A DNA stretch of 45,345 nt from JANXYY01 sp035530875 (GCA_035530875.1 DATKUB010000001.1:1-45345); one strand, 5' to 3'; shown: positions 1-9,609, counted from the first letter of the stretch. Notes: a model not told the origin generated them from the sequence alone. Numbers and translations: made by a program.

Positions 1-687
1 CGACTGGTCGTATCTCTTGCCAAGCGCTACACGGGCAGAGGAATGCTCTTCCTTGATTTAATTCAAGAAGGCAACCTGGGTCTTATCCGGGCAGTTGAGA
101 AATTTGATTACACCAAGGGATACAAGTTCTCTACGTATGCAACTTGGTGGATTCGTCAGGCGATCACCCGAGCCATGGCTGACCAGGCTCGAACCATTCG
201 TATTCCAGTGCACATGGTTGAAGTAATCAACAAACTGGCTCGCGTGCAACGCCAGATGTTGCAGGACCTGGGTCGTGAACCGACCCCTGAAGAACTTGCA
301 CGGGAACTTGATATGACACCTGAAAAGGTCGTCGAGGTTCAAAAGTACGGCCGTGAGCCGATTTCTTTGCATACTCCTCTGGGCGAAGAAGGAGATAGCG
401 AATTCGGCGATTTGATTGAAGACTCAGAAGCAGTTGTACCGGCTGATGCAGTCAGTTTCACTCTGCTTCAAGAGCAACTGCATTCAGTGCTCGATACGCT
501 TAGCGATCGAGAGGCTGGGGTTGTGCGAATGCGTTTCGGATTGACCGATGGCCAACAGAAAACCCTTGATGAGATCGGCAAGGTTTACGGTGTGACCCGC
601 GAACGTATCCGTCAGATTGAATCGAAGACAATGGCCAAACTCAGACACCCATCGCGTTCACAGGTTCTGCGCGACTATCTGGATTAA
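1..687 (+). CDS. sigA: Principal RNA polymerase sigma factor (RpoD/SigA/HrdB), 3' part
   Basis: This is the housekeeping sigma-70 factor, which directs RNA polymerase to -10/-35 promoters. The frame is open from base 1, so the 5' part lies outside the window. The visible 228 residues cover region 2.3/2.4 (YKFSTYATWWIRQAITRAMADQ, the -10 melting and recognition helix), region 3 (about residues 75–140) and region 4, ending in the helix-turn-helix VTRERIRQIESKTMAKLRHP that reads the -35 element. Region 2.4 and 4.2 motifs match group 1 sigma factors rather than ECF factors. It is followed by a minus-strand gene; I see no clear terminator in the 44 bases between them. Confidence 0.97.
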   Translation, partial: RLVVSLAKRYTGRGMLFLDLIQEGNLGLIRAVEKFDYTKGYKFSTYATWWIRQAITRAMADQARTIRIPVHMVEVINKLARVQRQMLQDLGREPTPEELARELDMTPEKVVEVQKYGREPISLHTPLGEEGDSEFGDLIEDSEAVVPADAVSFTLLQEQLHSVLDTLSDREAGVVRMRFGLTDGQQKTLDEIGKVYGVTRERIRQIESKTMAKLRHPSRSQVLRDYLD

Positions 688-731
688 TCAGAGTCGTGAA
701 CCGCTGTTGGAAATCCTGATCCGAGATCCTG

Positions 732-926
732 CTAGGAAATGCGAGCGGTCTCGTCTTGAATGCTGGCTGAGGCGGACTGAAGTCCGACTGAATATTCCTT
801 GGCGTGGTGACCGCAGAAGAGGAGTTCGCGTCCGCTTGGCAGAATCGCGCGCACAAAGGCCTGTGCTCCGCAACGGTCACAGCGATCCACAATTGCAAGT
901 GGAGCGACGGTCAACTCTTCGGTCAT
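732..926 (-). CDS. Small DUF7455-like zinc-ribbon-type protein
   Basis: A 64-residue protein with CDRC, then C-G-H-H about 20 residues later, a likely metal-binding knuckle. It resembles the short actinobacterial proteins (DUF7455) usually found between sigA and parE; function unknown. I chose the ATG at 926 because the mRNA carries AAGG 8 nt upstream and family members begin just before the CDRC motif. The open frame extends upstream to 1085, but that extension lacks family resemblance. It sits tail to tail with sigA and head to head with parE, so bases 927–1085 hold both promoters. Confidence 0.75.
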   Translation of the reverse strand: MTEELTVAPLAIVDRCDRCGAQAFVRAILPSGRELLFCGHHAKEYSVGLQSASASIQDETARIS

Positions 927-1085
927 TCCCATCACCTTTCTCTCGTTACTTATAGGAACATCAAACCAGGCTTCGAACATTCCCGCACGAGCATAGTAAC
1001 TCTCCGGCGTGTCGGACATCACTTTACTAGCTGGTTCACCGTGTCTGCACAGACTTCCCGAGCCCGCTTGGTACCCTTCGCCCAC

Positions 1086-3218
1086 ATGAGTGCATCAAGT
1101 AAGCCGGTGATCCGAGGCAAGAGTGGGGCAACCCGCCCTCAAAAGGCCGTCGGAACCGCAAAGCCAGACGATTACACCGCGAAGAATCTCTCGGTGCTAG
1201 AAGGGCTTGACGCAGTTAGAAAACGTCCAGGCATGTACATCGGATCCACTGATAGTCGCGGACTCGCACACTGCCTCTGGGAGATTATCGATAACGCCGT
1301 TGACGAGGCGCTCGCCGGCCACTGCCAGAACATTAATGTGACTCTTTCCAAAGATGGCTCAATCGAAGTGACCGATGATGGGCGCGGTATCCCTGTCGAT
1401 CTAGAACCAAAAACTGGACTTACTGGCGTTGAACTTGTGATGACCAAGTTGCACGCGGGAGGCAAATTTGGCGGCGGCTCCTATGCGGCGTCTGGCGGTC
1501 TTCACGGGGTTGGCGCGAGTGTTGTCAACGCACTAAGCGTCCGGATGGATGTAGAGGTTGACAGGGATGGGCTAGTTCACCTGATGTCGTTCAAACGAGG
1601 TGTGCCTGGAATTTTTTCTGGAGATGGTAGTTCTGCGGCTTTTGCTAAAAAATCGGGCCTCCGTAAGGGCGGAAAAGTAGCGAAGAAAGTTACCGGCACT
1701 CGCGTCCGCTGGTGGAGCGATGGCCAGATTTTTCTCAAAGAAGCCGAGCTCAACTTAATCGAAATTTATGAGCGGGCTCGGCAGACCGCATTTCTGGTAC
1801 CCGGGTTAACCATTCAGGTCACGGATGAGCGAATGGGGAAAGAAAGCGTAGAAAAGTTTCAATTCAAGGGTGGCATCTCGGAGTTCTGTGATTATCTGGC
1901 CCCGGACATAGCGATCTGCGACACCCTCCGTCTGCATGGCACTGGACATTTCAACGAGACCGTTCCCGTTCTTGACGAGCAAGGCCATTTGGTGAGTAAA
2001 GAAGTCGAGCGAACGATGGGAGTGGACCTCGCGCTCCGCTGGGGGACAGGCTACGAGACCACCTCTCGATCATTTGTGAACATCATTGCCACGCCAAAGG
2101 GTGGAACTCACGTAGCAGGTTTCGAGCGAGCGGTAACAAAATCCTTTAACGAAGCGCTTCGGGCCAGTCGCTTACTTAAATCGGGAGAGCCGGACGTACT
2201 CAAGGAAGACGTACTAGAAGGATTGACCTCAATCATCACTGTCCGGCTCTCTGAGCCCCAATTTGAGGGGCAGACCAAAGAGGTTCTGGGCACCTCGGCA
2301 GCAACTCGGATTGTTTCGCACGTAGTCTCCACACAGTTGAAAACCCTCTTCAATAGTCAGAAGCGCAACGAAAAGGCGATGGCTCGAGCGATCCTTGAAA
2401 AGGTAGTAGCGGCCGCGCGTACCCGGATTTCGGCGAGAGCACACAAAGAATTGCAGCGTCGGAAGAACGCTCTTGAAACGTCAAGCTTGCCGGCAAAACT
2501 TTCAGACTGTCGAAGCGATGATATTGCCCGAACCGAATTATTCATCGTTGAGGGCGATAGCGCTCTTGGCACGGCAAAACAAGCACGCAACTCAGAATTC
2601 CAAGCGTTGCTGCCGATCCGAGGGAAAATTCTCAACGTACAGAAGGCTTCCCTTGGTGACATGTTGAAGAATGCTGAATGTGCCGCGATCATTCAGGTAA
2701 TCGGTTCCGGATCCGGCCGGACGTTTGATCTGGCATCGGCAAGATATGGACGAATCATCTTGATGTCGGATGCAGATGTCGACGGCGCCCATATTCGCAT
2801 TCTGCTGCTCACCTTGATTCATCGCTACATGCGTCCCCTAATAGACGATGGTCGTGTTTTTGCAGCAGTTCCGCCACTTCATCGAATCGAGATAGTTGGC
2901 GGTCCAGGGAAGAAGAATGAATTCGTTTACACATATTCAGACGCCGAAATGACAAAAGTGCTTGCCGATCTGACGAAAAAGGGCCGTCGGTGGAAAGAGC
3001 CGATTCAGCGGTACAAGGGCCTCGGTGAAATGGACTACGACCAGTTGCGAGAGACCACTATGGATCCGGCGCACCGAACACTTCGACGAATCACGGGTAT
3101 GGATGCGGAAGCAGCAGAGTCGGTCTTTGAATTACTTATGGGTAACGACGTGGCTCCGCGAAAAGAGTTCATTATTGATAGCGCTGTCAATGTTAATCGA
3201 GAGCGGATCGACGCCTAA
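1086..3218 (+). CDS. parE: DNA topoisomerase IV subunit B (ParE)
   Basis: ATPase subunit of the type IIA topoisomerase that decatenates chromosomes with ParC. The protein has 710 residues. The GHKL ATPase motifs are EIIDNAVDEA (about 66–75, catalytic Glu66), DDGRGIP (97–103) and GGLHGVGASV (137–146). The TOPRIM domain has VEGDSALG (about 488) and DADVDG (about 560), and the tail has RYKGLGEM. The spelling EGDSALGTAK followed by NSEFQALLPIRGK is typical of actinobacterial ParE; GyrB has EGDSAGG. The frame is open back to 804, but homology starts near DYTAKNLSVLEGLDAVRKRPGMY, so the ATG at 1086 is preferred. It has no Shine-Dalgarno; TACCCT at 1072–1077 could be a -10 box for a leaderless mRNA. 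It converges on the sucrase/ferredoxin-like gene, 7 bp away. Confidence 0.93.
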   Translation: MSASSKPVIRGKSGATRPQKAVGTAKPDDYTAKNLSVLEGLDAVRKRPGMYIGSTDSRGLAHCLWEIIDNAVDEALAGHCQNINVTLSKDGSIEVTDDGRGIPVDLEPKTGLTGVELVMTKLHAGGKFGGGSYAASGGLHGVGASVVNALSVRMDVEVDRDGLVHLMSFKRGVPGIFSGDGSSAAFAKKSGLRKGGKVAKKVTGTRVRWWSDGQIFLKEAELNLIEIYERARQTAFLVPGLTIQVTDERMGKESVEKFQFKGGISEFCDYLAPDIAICDTLRLHGTGHFNETVPVLDEQGHLVSKEVERTMGVDLALRWGTGYETTSRSFVNIIATPKGGTHVAGFERAVTKSFNEALRASRLLKSGEPDVLKEDVLEGLTSIITVRLSEPQFEGQTKEVLGTSAATRIVSHVVSTQLKTLFNSQKRNEKAMARAILEKVVAAARTRISARAHKELQRRKNALETSSLPAKLSDCRSDDIARTELFIVEGDSALGTAKQARNSEFQALLPIRGKILNVQKASLGDMLKNAECAAIIQVIGSGSGRTFDLASARYGRIILMSDADVDGAHIRILLLTLIHRYMRPLIDDGRVFAAVPPLHRIEIVGGPGKKNEFVYTYSDAEMTKVLADLTKKGRRWKEPIQRYKGLGEMDYDQLRETTMDPAHRTLRRITGMDAEAAESVFELLMGNDVAPRKEFIIDSAVNVNRERIDA

Positions 3219-3225
3219 GCGCAAG

Positions 3226-4038
3226 TCAGAAAGCTAGATACTCATCGCCCAATACTGGGCTTTTTCCACACGATTCGACAGCCAGGCCTCTAGTTCTATG
3301 TTGGACGGTGAATCCGGTAGACAAGCCTTCCCTTGAGAGTCGGACGCTCCACTGATCGGGCGCAATAGGCTCGGGCTCGGCGCAAATGAAATCTTTATAA
3401 CCATAAAGTTCAACGGCCTTACACTCTGCCGCTTGCTGGATTCGGCTGAGCCCTGATGCTCCTCGATAGCTGGCACCGTCCGTGCCGCCATACATGCGCC
3501 CATCTGGCAGAGTAAGTCTTGAGGGCGCGAAACGATGTCCGCCCAAATGCGTCGATTCCCAAGCGACTTCCCCTTGGCTCTCAAGCAGGTTGAGTAACCG
3601 CCTACCTTCAAGGGCACAGCAAATGTCTCGCTTACCATTCGTGCAGATTAAGGTCACCGGATTGATTCGTTCGACTAGCCATACCGGCTTGATGCCTTTC
3701 ACAATGTTCGCCGGCTCCAGATTCAAAACTTGTTCAACGCTGGTTAGTTCTGCGCTCATCAACCAACGTTGCTCTGGAAGCACATTTGCTACGAATAGCC
3801 GCCTTGTCTTGGCTCCATGTCTGTGACGACTCCTTATCAAGACGACCGTTACCTCTGGCCAAGCGCCCACAATGTTTGAAATTTTCTCTGAGAGTCTAGA
3901 ATTTCCTGGTTGTAGTGCATGCGACTGCCATGGTCCGGGCTGTTCTATCGCAATCCAAACTTTGGTGGGTGGCGCCGTGGCGGAAAAAGATTCTTGGCGG
4001 ACTTCGCGGCTCTGACTACACCGCAAATCTGATTGCAT
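3226..4038 (-). CDS. Sucrase/ferredoxin-like family protein
   Basis: A 270-residue protein of the sucrase/ferredoxin-like family (thioredoxin-fold, ferredoxin-related). The signature is CTNGKRDICCALEGRRL near the middle, followed by WESTHLGGHRFAPS, whose cysteines and histidines are the likely Fe-S or metal ligands. An N-terminal EQPGPW motif is also typical. The biochemical role in actinobacteria is unknown. The ATG at 4038, 13 nt after the parC stop, fits the family's N-terminus; an in-frame ATG at 4110 would overlap parC by 59 nt and add unrelated sequence. It probably shares the parC transcript. In related genomes this gene also neighbours parE/parC. Confidence 0.85.
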   Translation of the reverse strand: MQSDLRCSQSREVRQESFSATAPPTKVWIAIEQPGPWQSHALQPGNSRLSEKISNIVGAWPEVTVVLIRSRHRHGAKTRRLFVANVLPEQRWLMSAELTSVEQVLNLEPANIVKGIKPVWLVERINPVTLICTNGKRDICCALEGRRLLNLLESQGEVAWESTHLGGHRFAPSRLTLPDGRMYGGTDGASYRGASGLSRIQQAAECKAVELYGYKDFICAEPEPIAPDQWSVRLSREGLSTGFTVQHRTRGLAVESCGKSPVLGDEYLAF

Positions 4039-4051
4039 AACTAGTAGTGCT

Positions 4052-6496
4052 TCATTCCACGGGGCCAGCAATGGCTGAGATCGGCCCGGGTACCGGGGAG
4101 CCGCTGGCATCGCGCTTGCTTAGGGTGAGCCCGATCTCAATTGCAGTGCCATTGGCCGAGGTTGCACGAATCGGGGTGGGACCCGCGTAAGCAGCCACTA
4201 TCTGGTCTTCACCCTTAAGGAAGCGATGAGCCCGCACTCCACCGGTTGCCCGACCCTTACCAGGAAACTCGGCAAAGTCAGAAACTTTTATTGAGCCAGC
4301 CGTTCCGGGTAGCGCATCTGAGGGTGCCGAAATGGTTATTACGACATCTTTCTCAGATGGCATGAAGGCATTGAAGTAAGTGACTGCTGAGCCACTCGAG
4401 AGCGAGATTCCTGCGATGCCACCCGCTGCTCGGCCCTGTGCTCGGACTGCCGAGACATTGAAGTGCAGGAGTTGAGCGTCATTGGTGATAAACACGAGCT
4501 CTTCGTTTCCGGTGGTTAGTTGAATCGCGCCGACCACTTCATCTTTGGGTTTTAGCGAGATGATCTCCCACTCATTTTTATTGACGAGCACTTCGGGTTG
4601 AACTCTCTTGATGATGCCTAGAGATGTGGCCAGCGCGATGCCTTCGCCATCTTCGCTCAGACAGGCGAGCGCGATCGCTCGCTCACCCTTTTCGAGCCGG
4701 AGAATCTCGGCCAGGGGAGCGCCGCCAGCGAGTGAGGTTCCGCTTACAAGGGGTGGAATCACTGGTAGATCTATCGCTCGCAAACGGTGAATTTTTCCGT
4801 GGGAAGTGATCACGCCAAGATCCCCGTGCGCCGTAGTAACAACTGAAGATGCGATCACATCGTGGCGAGCACGCTCAGACTGCCAAATGGTTGCCGGAAG
4901 ATCAGCCAAATCTGCGGTGCGAGCTATGAGTCCAGTGGCCGAAAGTAGAATCCGAGTTGGGCCGTCTGCAACCTCAAGTGGCACCGAAATGGTGGCAACT
5001 CCAGATGATTCAAGCAGCACGGTGCGACGTGGAGTTCCAAAGTTCTTTGCTACGGCAGCTAACTCATCTGACACCAAAGCTCGCATAGCTTTTTCGCTAT
5101 CGAGTAAGTTGGTGAGATCTTGAATCCGGTCTCTAAGTTCTTTCTGTTCACCTTCGAGCTCGATGCGGGAAAACTTTGTCAACCGTCGGAGAGGCATATC
5201 CAATATGTAGGTTGCTTGGGTATCTGTGAGTTTGAAATTCGCGATTAACTTAGCCTTTGCCGCGTTAGCATCATCGCTTGTTCTGATCAGTTGAATTACC
5301 TGGTCGATATCGACTATAGCGATGAGAAGTCCATCAACTAGATGCAGTCGCTCATCGGCCCGTCTACGTCGAAATTCGCTACGGCGTCGCGTGACTTCAA
5401 TTCGGTGTGTCAGGTATACGTCCAGTAACGATTTTAGGCCGAGAGTCTGAGGCTGGCCATGGACTAGGGCTACGGCGTTGATGCTGAAGGTCTCTTCCAT
5501 CGGGGTCAGCTTGAAGAGATCTTCAAGAACTGCTTCCGGGTGGAATCCGTTCTTTATTTCAATAACCAATCGAGTGCCGTTCTGCCCATCTGTAAGGTCG
5601 ATTACATCTGAGATTCCTTGTAGTTTCTTGGATCGCACCAGATCGGCAATTTTTCCAAGAACCCGTTCTGGCCCTACCGAGTAGGGAAGTTCGGTTACAA
5701 CGATGCCTCGTTTTTTCGCACTGACATTTTCAATTCGAGTCGTGGCACGCATTCTGAATGAACCACGTCCAGTTTCGTAGGCGTCTCGGATTCCATCGAG
5801 ACCCACAATCTTTCCGCCAGTAGGCAGGTCCGGACCAGGCACGTACTGCATAAGTTCTTGAAGAGTCGCTTTGGGGTGTGCCAGCAAGTGCCTGGCGGCC
5901 GCTACGACTTCGATAAGGTTGTGTGGCGCCATGTTCGTGGCCATTCCAACCGCGATGCCCGTTGCTCCGTTTACCAGAAGGTTCGGAAATGCCGCAGGTA
6001 GGACGCTGGGCTCGGTGAGAGCGCCGTCGTAATTGGCGCCAAAGTCCACGGTATCTTCGTCGGTTCCCTCGACCATCGCCATTGCGGCCTTTGCAAGTCG
6101 AGCTTCGGAGTAGCGCATGGCAGCCGGGCCGGAATCCAGAGAGCCAAAGTTTCCATGACCGTCAATTAGCGGAAGGCGCATGGAAAACGATTGAGCCATC
6201 CGTACGAGAGTGTCGTAAATGGCGCCATCGCCGTGCGGATGCAGTTTTCCCATCACTTCGCCTACGACCCGTGCGCTTTTGACGTGCCCGCGCTCTGGCC
6301 GAAGTCCCATCTCTGACATCTGGTGAAGGATTCGCCGGTGGACCGGTTTTAACCCATCGCGCGCATCGGGAAGAGCTCGTGCGTAGATGACTGAATAGGC
6401 GTATTCAAGGAAGGAGCCTTCCATCTCGGTCTTGACATCAATGTCAATGACTCGACCCGGATGGCTTCCGGCTGCCGGTGTGGTCTGCTTTGACAT
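4052..6496 (-). CDS. parC: DNA topoisomerase IV subunit A (ParC)
   Basis: Breakage-reunion subunit that pairs with ParE. It has 814 residues. The winged-helix domain carries the active-site tyrosine Tyr129 in AAMRYSEARL. The quinolone-determining stretch is GKLHPHGDGAIYDTLVRMAQ (83–102), with Gly where E. coli GyrA has Ser83. The tower and coiled coil follow, then a C-terminal beta-pinwheel from about residue 490. The partner parE is only about 800 bp away in the opposite orientation, which supports ParC over GyrA. It is separated from the upstream kinase gene by 27 bp, so it is probably co-transcribed with psuG and the kinase. A 13-bp palindrome (6499–6511) sits just before the start. Confidence 0.92.
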   Translation of the reverse strand: MSKQTTPAAGSHPGRVIDIDVKTEMEGSFLEYAYSVIYARALPDARDGLKPVHRRILHQMSEMGLRPERGHVKSARVVGEVMGKLHPHGDGAIYDTLVRMAQSFSMRLPLIDGHGNFGSLDSGPAAMRYSEARLAKAAMAMVEGTDEDTVDFGANYDGALTEPSVLPAAFPNLLVNGATGIAVGMATNMAPHNLIEVVAAARHLLAHPKATLQELMQYVPGPDLPTGGKIVGLDGIRDAYETGRGSFRMRATTRIENVSAKKRGIVVTELPYSVGPERVLGKIADLVRSKKLQGISDVIDLTDGQNGTRLVIEIKNGFHPEAVLEDLFKLTPMEETFSINAVALVHGQPQTLGLKSLLDVYLTHRIEVTRRRSEFRRRRADERLHLVDGLLIAIVDIDQVIQLIRTSDDANAAKAKLIANFKLTDTQATYILDMPLRRLTKFSRIELEGEQKELRDRIQDLTNLLDSEKAMRALVSDELAAVAKNFGTPRRTVLLESSGVATISVPLEVADGPTRILLSATGLIARTADLADLPATIWQSERARHDVIASSVVTTAHGDLGVITSHGKIHRLRAIDLPVIPPLVSGTSLAGGAPLAEILRLEKGERAIALACLSEDGEGIALATSLGIIKRVQPEVLVNKNEWEIISLKPKDEVVGAIQLTTGNEELVFITNDAQLLHFNVSAVRAQGRAAGGIAGISLSSGSAVTYFNAFMPSEKDVVITISAPSDALPGTAGSIKVSDFAEFPGKGRATGGVRAHRFLKGEDQIVAAYAGPTPIRATSANGTAIEIGLTLSKRDASGSPVPGPISAIAGPVE

Positions 6497-6523
6497 AAGG
6501 AAGATTCTTCCCTCTACTCTTAA

Positions 6524-7408
6524 TTAACTCTTGGCGACTTGCGGGCGAGCGCCCACGGAAACTACACATTTGGCTGCCACGTTGGCGCCGGAGCGGAGCG
6601 ATTCTTCGAGATTTGTATCCGATAGTAGGAATCCAGCGGCGAATGAATCGCCAGCTCCCGTCGTATCAATCACATTTTCAACGGGTACCGCGGGTACCCT
6701 GGCGCTATCGGTTGCGGTGAGTCCGATCGCGCCATCGGGACCCAGCTTTACGACCACGGTGCGAGCATTGTCCAATAGTTTTTCGGCAGCTCGCCACGGA
6801 TCAAGTTCGTCGGTAAGTGCTTGCGCTTCTTCTAAATTGGCGAATAGGACATCGACCTTTCCCATCCACTGAAGAAAATTGGTCGCGCCCACTTGCAGAA
6901 TTGGAGCTGAAGAAGCAGGATCCACAAAAGTTCGAGCCCCAATTTCCCTTGCCGTTTGTAGGATTTCGCAAGCTGCGCTACGTGTCTCTTCCCTCAAAAG
7001 AAGATAGCCAGAGAGGTAGACGCGATCGTCATCATTTAGTGCCGGAACATCAGATGTCTGCAGGAAGTCATTTGCGCCTGAGTCTGGCAACATGGTGCGT
7101 TCGCCGCCCGGGGAAACGAGGACGATCACTGTTCCAGTTGTCGAGTTGGGATCTACGACTACGGCAGATTTCACCCGACAACGCTCGATCAACTTCACGC
7201 CGTCGATGCCGCCCGTGTCATCTCCAACTCGAGCAACCAGTGTGACATCGGCTCCATTAACTCCCAGCCATGAAGCAACGTTGCCACCGGCACCTCCGCC
7301 ACGATAGGTAATGCTGACTCGAGTGTCGCTGCCATAGGCAATTTCGTCGCTCAGCAAGGCGACTACATCGGTCATCAGTTCCCCGATGCAAATGATTCGA
7401 TCCGGCAC
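6524..7408 (-). CDS. PfkB-family carbohydrate kinase, probable pseudouridine kinase
   Basis: ATP-dependent ribokinase-like (PfkB) kinase of 294 residues. The N-terminal sugar-binding GGGAGGNVASWLG motif and the C-terminal DTTGAGDSFAAGFL signature with its catalytic Asp are both intact. Sequence alone does not fix the substrate. The immediately upstream gene is pseudouridine-5'-phosphate glycosidase, and PsuK/PsuG pairs are classic neighbours, so pseudouridine is inferred; ribose, adenosine or another ribosyl compound is possible. It starts at a GTG preceded by GGAGG with good spacing. The gap to psuG is 15 bp, so the two are probably one operon. Confidence 0.82.
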   Translation of the reverse strand: MPDRIICIGELMTDVVALLSDEIAYGSDTRVSITYRGGGAGGNVASWLGVNGADVTLVARVGDDTGGIDGVKLIERCRVKSAVVVDPNSTTGTVIVLVSPGGERTMLPDSGANDFLQTSDVPALNDDDRVYLSGYLLLREETRSAACEILQTAREIGARTFVDPASSAPILQVGATNFLQWMGKVDVLFANLEEAQALTDELDPWRAAEKLLDNARTVVVKLGPDGAIGLTATDSARVPAVPVENVIDTTGAGDSFAAGFLLSDTNLEESLRSGANVAAKCVVSVGARPQVAKS

Positions 7409-7423
7409 GTTGACCTCCGTCTC

Positions 7424-8359
7424 TTATTGCCTGCTGGCAAATTCAACAGATATTTCGCTGGCGAGAGCCGCGTTGGAAAGAATGATTTCAATATTCGCAC
7501 GTAACGACTCGCCTTGGCTTTCGTGATGGAAGTACTCGAGGAGAAACGGAGTTACATCTTTTCCCGAGACGTGGGCTGTCTCAGCAGCAGCCAGGCCACC
7601 GGAAAGTAGGCTGGCGTGTAGCTCGGCGTTCATTTGTTTCTCGGGGGCAAGCGGATTTGCGATTACAAGGGCCGAGGCTCCGGTGCCGAAGGCAGTTTGG
7701 GCTCGCATAATCTCGGCAATCTCTGCTCCATCATTGACTCGATGCTCAAGGGTGAAACCGCTATCGGTTAAATAGAACCCAGGAAACGAATTCGTACGAT
7801 AGCCAACAACACCAACTCCCAAGGTCTCCAGTCGTTCCAAGGTGGCCGCAATGTCAAGGATCGATTTGACGCCGGCGCAGACTATGGCGATGGGCAATTT
7901 AGATAGCGCATAGAGATCTGCCGATTCGTCCCAGGTCTGGCGTGCGCCTCGATGCACGCCACCTAGCCCGCCTGTGGCAAAGACCCTTATTCCGACTAAG
8001 GCGGCAATGTGGGAAGTAGCGGCGACGGTGGTGCCGGCGTATGCGTTCTTTGAGCCAAGAATGGCTAAATCTCTAATGGACGCTTTGGCGCAATCTTGCC
8101 GCTCAGCAATTTCTTCTAGCGCCTCAGGCGAGAGGCCGACGTGAATATCACCGTTAAGCATGGCGATGGTCGCTGGGATCGCGCCTTTCGCTCGAACCCT
8201 CGCTTCGATTTCGAGCGCAACTTCAAGATTTTTCGGCCGGGGCAGGCCATGGGTAATGATCGTTGACTCCAGCGCCACGACACCGCTCCCCGAATGCAGT
8301 GCGACCGCTACCTCGGGGGCGATAAAAAACTTATCCACAACGGGCAACCCTATCGTCAT
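7424..8359 (-). CDS. psuG: Pseudouridine-5'-phosphate glycosidase
   Basis: Cleaves the C–C glycosidic bond of pseudouridine 5'-phosphate to uracil and ribose 5-phosphate, salvaging modified nucleosides from RNA turnover. The 311-residue protein has the family landmarks VVALESTIITHGLP (catalytic Glu), FATGGLGGVHRGA, the DESADL metal/substrate motif, CAGVKSILD (Schiff-base Lys equivalent to E. coli Lys166), and the C-terminal ANIEIILSNAALASEI. I chose the ATG at 8359, without a Shine-Dalgarno. A TTG at 8392 would overlap the divergent MFS gene. The next gene in the operon is the likely kinase supplying its substrate. Confidence 0.93.
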   Translation of the reverse strand: MTIGLPVVDKFFIAPEVAVALHSGSGVVALESTIITHGLPRPKNLEVALEIEARVRAKGAIPATIAMLNGDIHVGLSPEALEEIAERQDCAKASIRDLAILGSKNAYAGTTVAATSHIAALVGIRVFATGGLGGVHRGARQTWDESADLYALSKLPIAIVCAGVKSILDIAATLERLETLGVGVVGYRTNSFPGFYLTDSGFTLEHRVNDGAEIAEIMRAQTAFGTGASALVIANPLAPEKQMNAELHASLLSGGLAAAETAHVSGKDVTPFLLEYFHHESQGESLRANIEIILSNAALASEISVEFASRQ

Positions 8360-8373
8360 GAGAGGATCGGCTA

Positions 8374-9609
8374 ATGCTGAGGCAAAGTACAACCGAGAAG
8401 CTGCCTCGCGAGGCGTATCCCCTCTTTCTTGGCGTCACGATCTCGGCCGTGGGAAACGGTCTGGTGATCCCCTTTTTTGTCGTGTATATCCATCAGGGTC
8501 GAGGGCTCCCGGTGGCCGTGGCTGGATTGGTTCTGTCATGGATGGGCATCGCATCGCTTCTCTTTGCACCAGTTGTGGGTTGGCTGATCGATCACTTCGG
8601 ACCAAAGCCAACACTCATATTTGGACTCATAGTTTCTGCAGTCGGCTATACGTCGCTGGGATTCATTCGCACCGCGCCGGAGGCATTTTTGGTTGCAACC
8701 CTGTGTGCCACCGGGCAAGGAACAATGTGGCCAGCGCAGTCTGCGTTCTTGGCTGAAGTCACCACCGAGGAGCAGCGGGAACGGGTCTTCGGTGTCCAAT
8801 TTGCGCTACTCAATTTGGGAATTGCAGTCGGAAGCATTATCGCTTCGCTTGCAGTTGTCGCATCGGAAGTTTCGTCATTTACCAGGTTGTATCTTGGTGA
8901 TGGATTTACCTACCTGCTCTACATAGGCGTAGTTCTGACGATCCGCAATTCGGGAAGTCGATCAAAATTGGAGAAGGCGGATCGGAAAGCGAATCAAAAC
9001 TCAGGATCTTGGCGCGACGTCGTAAATGATCGTGCCTTCCGGCGAGTTTGGATTGTAAGTTTCGTCGCGATCTTCTTTGGCTATAGCCAGTTGGAGGTTG
9101 GCTTCACGTCGTACGCCACTTTCTTTGTTCATGCCAAGCTGTCGTTGCTCGCATGGGCATTTGCCGCAAACACAATTACGATCGCCGTACTTCAAATGTG
9201 GGTTCTCAAGCGCGTTAAATCGATCCGTCGTAGTTCTGCGCTGGCGGTGGCTGCTGGACTCTGGGCGGCTTCGTGGGGAGCGGTTGGCATGAGTGGCCTG
9301 ACCAGGGCAGTCATCTTTCTGGTCGCAGCCCAAGTTGTATTCGCGGCTGGGGAGATGCTCTGGTCACCAGTTCTACCGGCGCTGGTAAATAGCCTGGCTC
9401 CGGTTCATCTGCGCGGCAGGTATAACGCCGCCTCCGGAGCGGCTTGGCAGATGGGGTTGGTTCTGGGACCGAGCATGGCTGGGACTCTGCTCGGGGCTCG
9501 CCAGGACCGGCTCTGGCTCGGGTTGACCATGGCTGGGTGCCTTGCCGCGTCGTTTCTCGCCCTCTCGTTGCGCAAAGTCTTGCCTCAAGATGCCAAGATG
9601 GAGTCATGA
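8374..9609 (+). CDS. Major facilitator superfamily transporter (drug-exporter type)
   Basis: A 411-residue polytopic membrane protein with about 12 hydrophobic segments. The loop between segments 2 and 3 (GWLIDHFGPKPTL) matches the MFS signature G-x-x-x-D-x-x-G-x-[RK]. An antiporter motif C-like stretch follows in segment 5. Overall it resembles multidrug/H+ antiporters, but the substrate cannot be read from sequence. AGAGG lies 8 nt before the ATG. Its start is only 15 bp from that of the divergent psuG. Its stop overlaps the ATG of the DUF5998 gene, so the three plus-strand genes are probably one operon. Confidence 0.88.
   Translation: MLRQSTTEKLPREAYPLFLGVTISAVGNGLVIPFFVVYIHQGRGLPVAVAGLVLSWMGIASLLFAPVVGWLIDHFGPKPTLIFGLIVSAVGYTSLGFIRTAPEAFLVATLCATGQGTMWPAQSAFLAEVTTEEQRERVFGVQFALLNLGIAVGSIIASLAVVASEVSSFTRLYLGDGFTYLLYIGVVLTIRNSGSRSKLEKADRKANQNSGSWRDVVNDRAFRRVWIVSFVAIFFGYSQLEVGFTSYATFFVHAKLSLLAWAFAANTITIAVLQMWVLKRVKSIRRSSALAVAAGLWAASWGAVGMSGLTRAVIFLVAAQVVFAAGEMLWSPVLPALVNSLAPVHLRGRYNAASGAAWQMGLVLGPSMAGTLLGARQDRLWLGLTMAGCLAASFLALSLRKVLPQDAKMES

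Noticed and set aside
804..1085. N-terminal extension of parE
   Set aside because: The open frame runs upstream, but it overlaps the opposite-strand DUF7455-like gene, has no family similarity, and homologues start near the ATG at 1086.
4039..4110. Earlier start for the sucrase/ferredoxin-like gene
   Set aside because: It would overlap parC by 59 nt and adds residues not resembling the family.
6499..6511. Palindrome GGAAGATTCTTCC before parC as an operator
   Set aside because: It is short, lies within the expected ribosome-binding region, and no second copy was seen.
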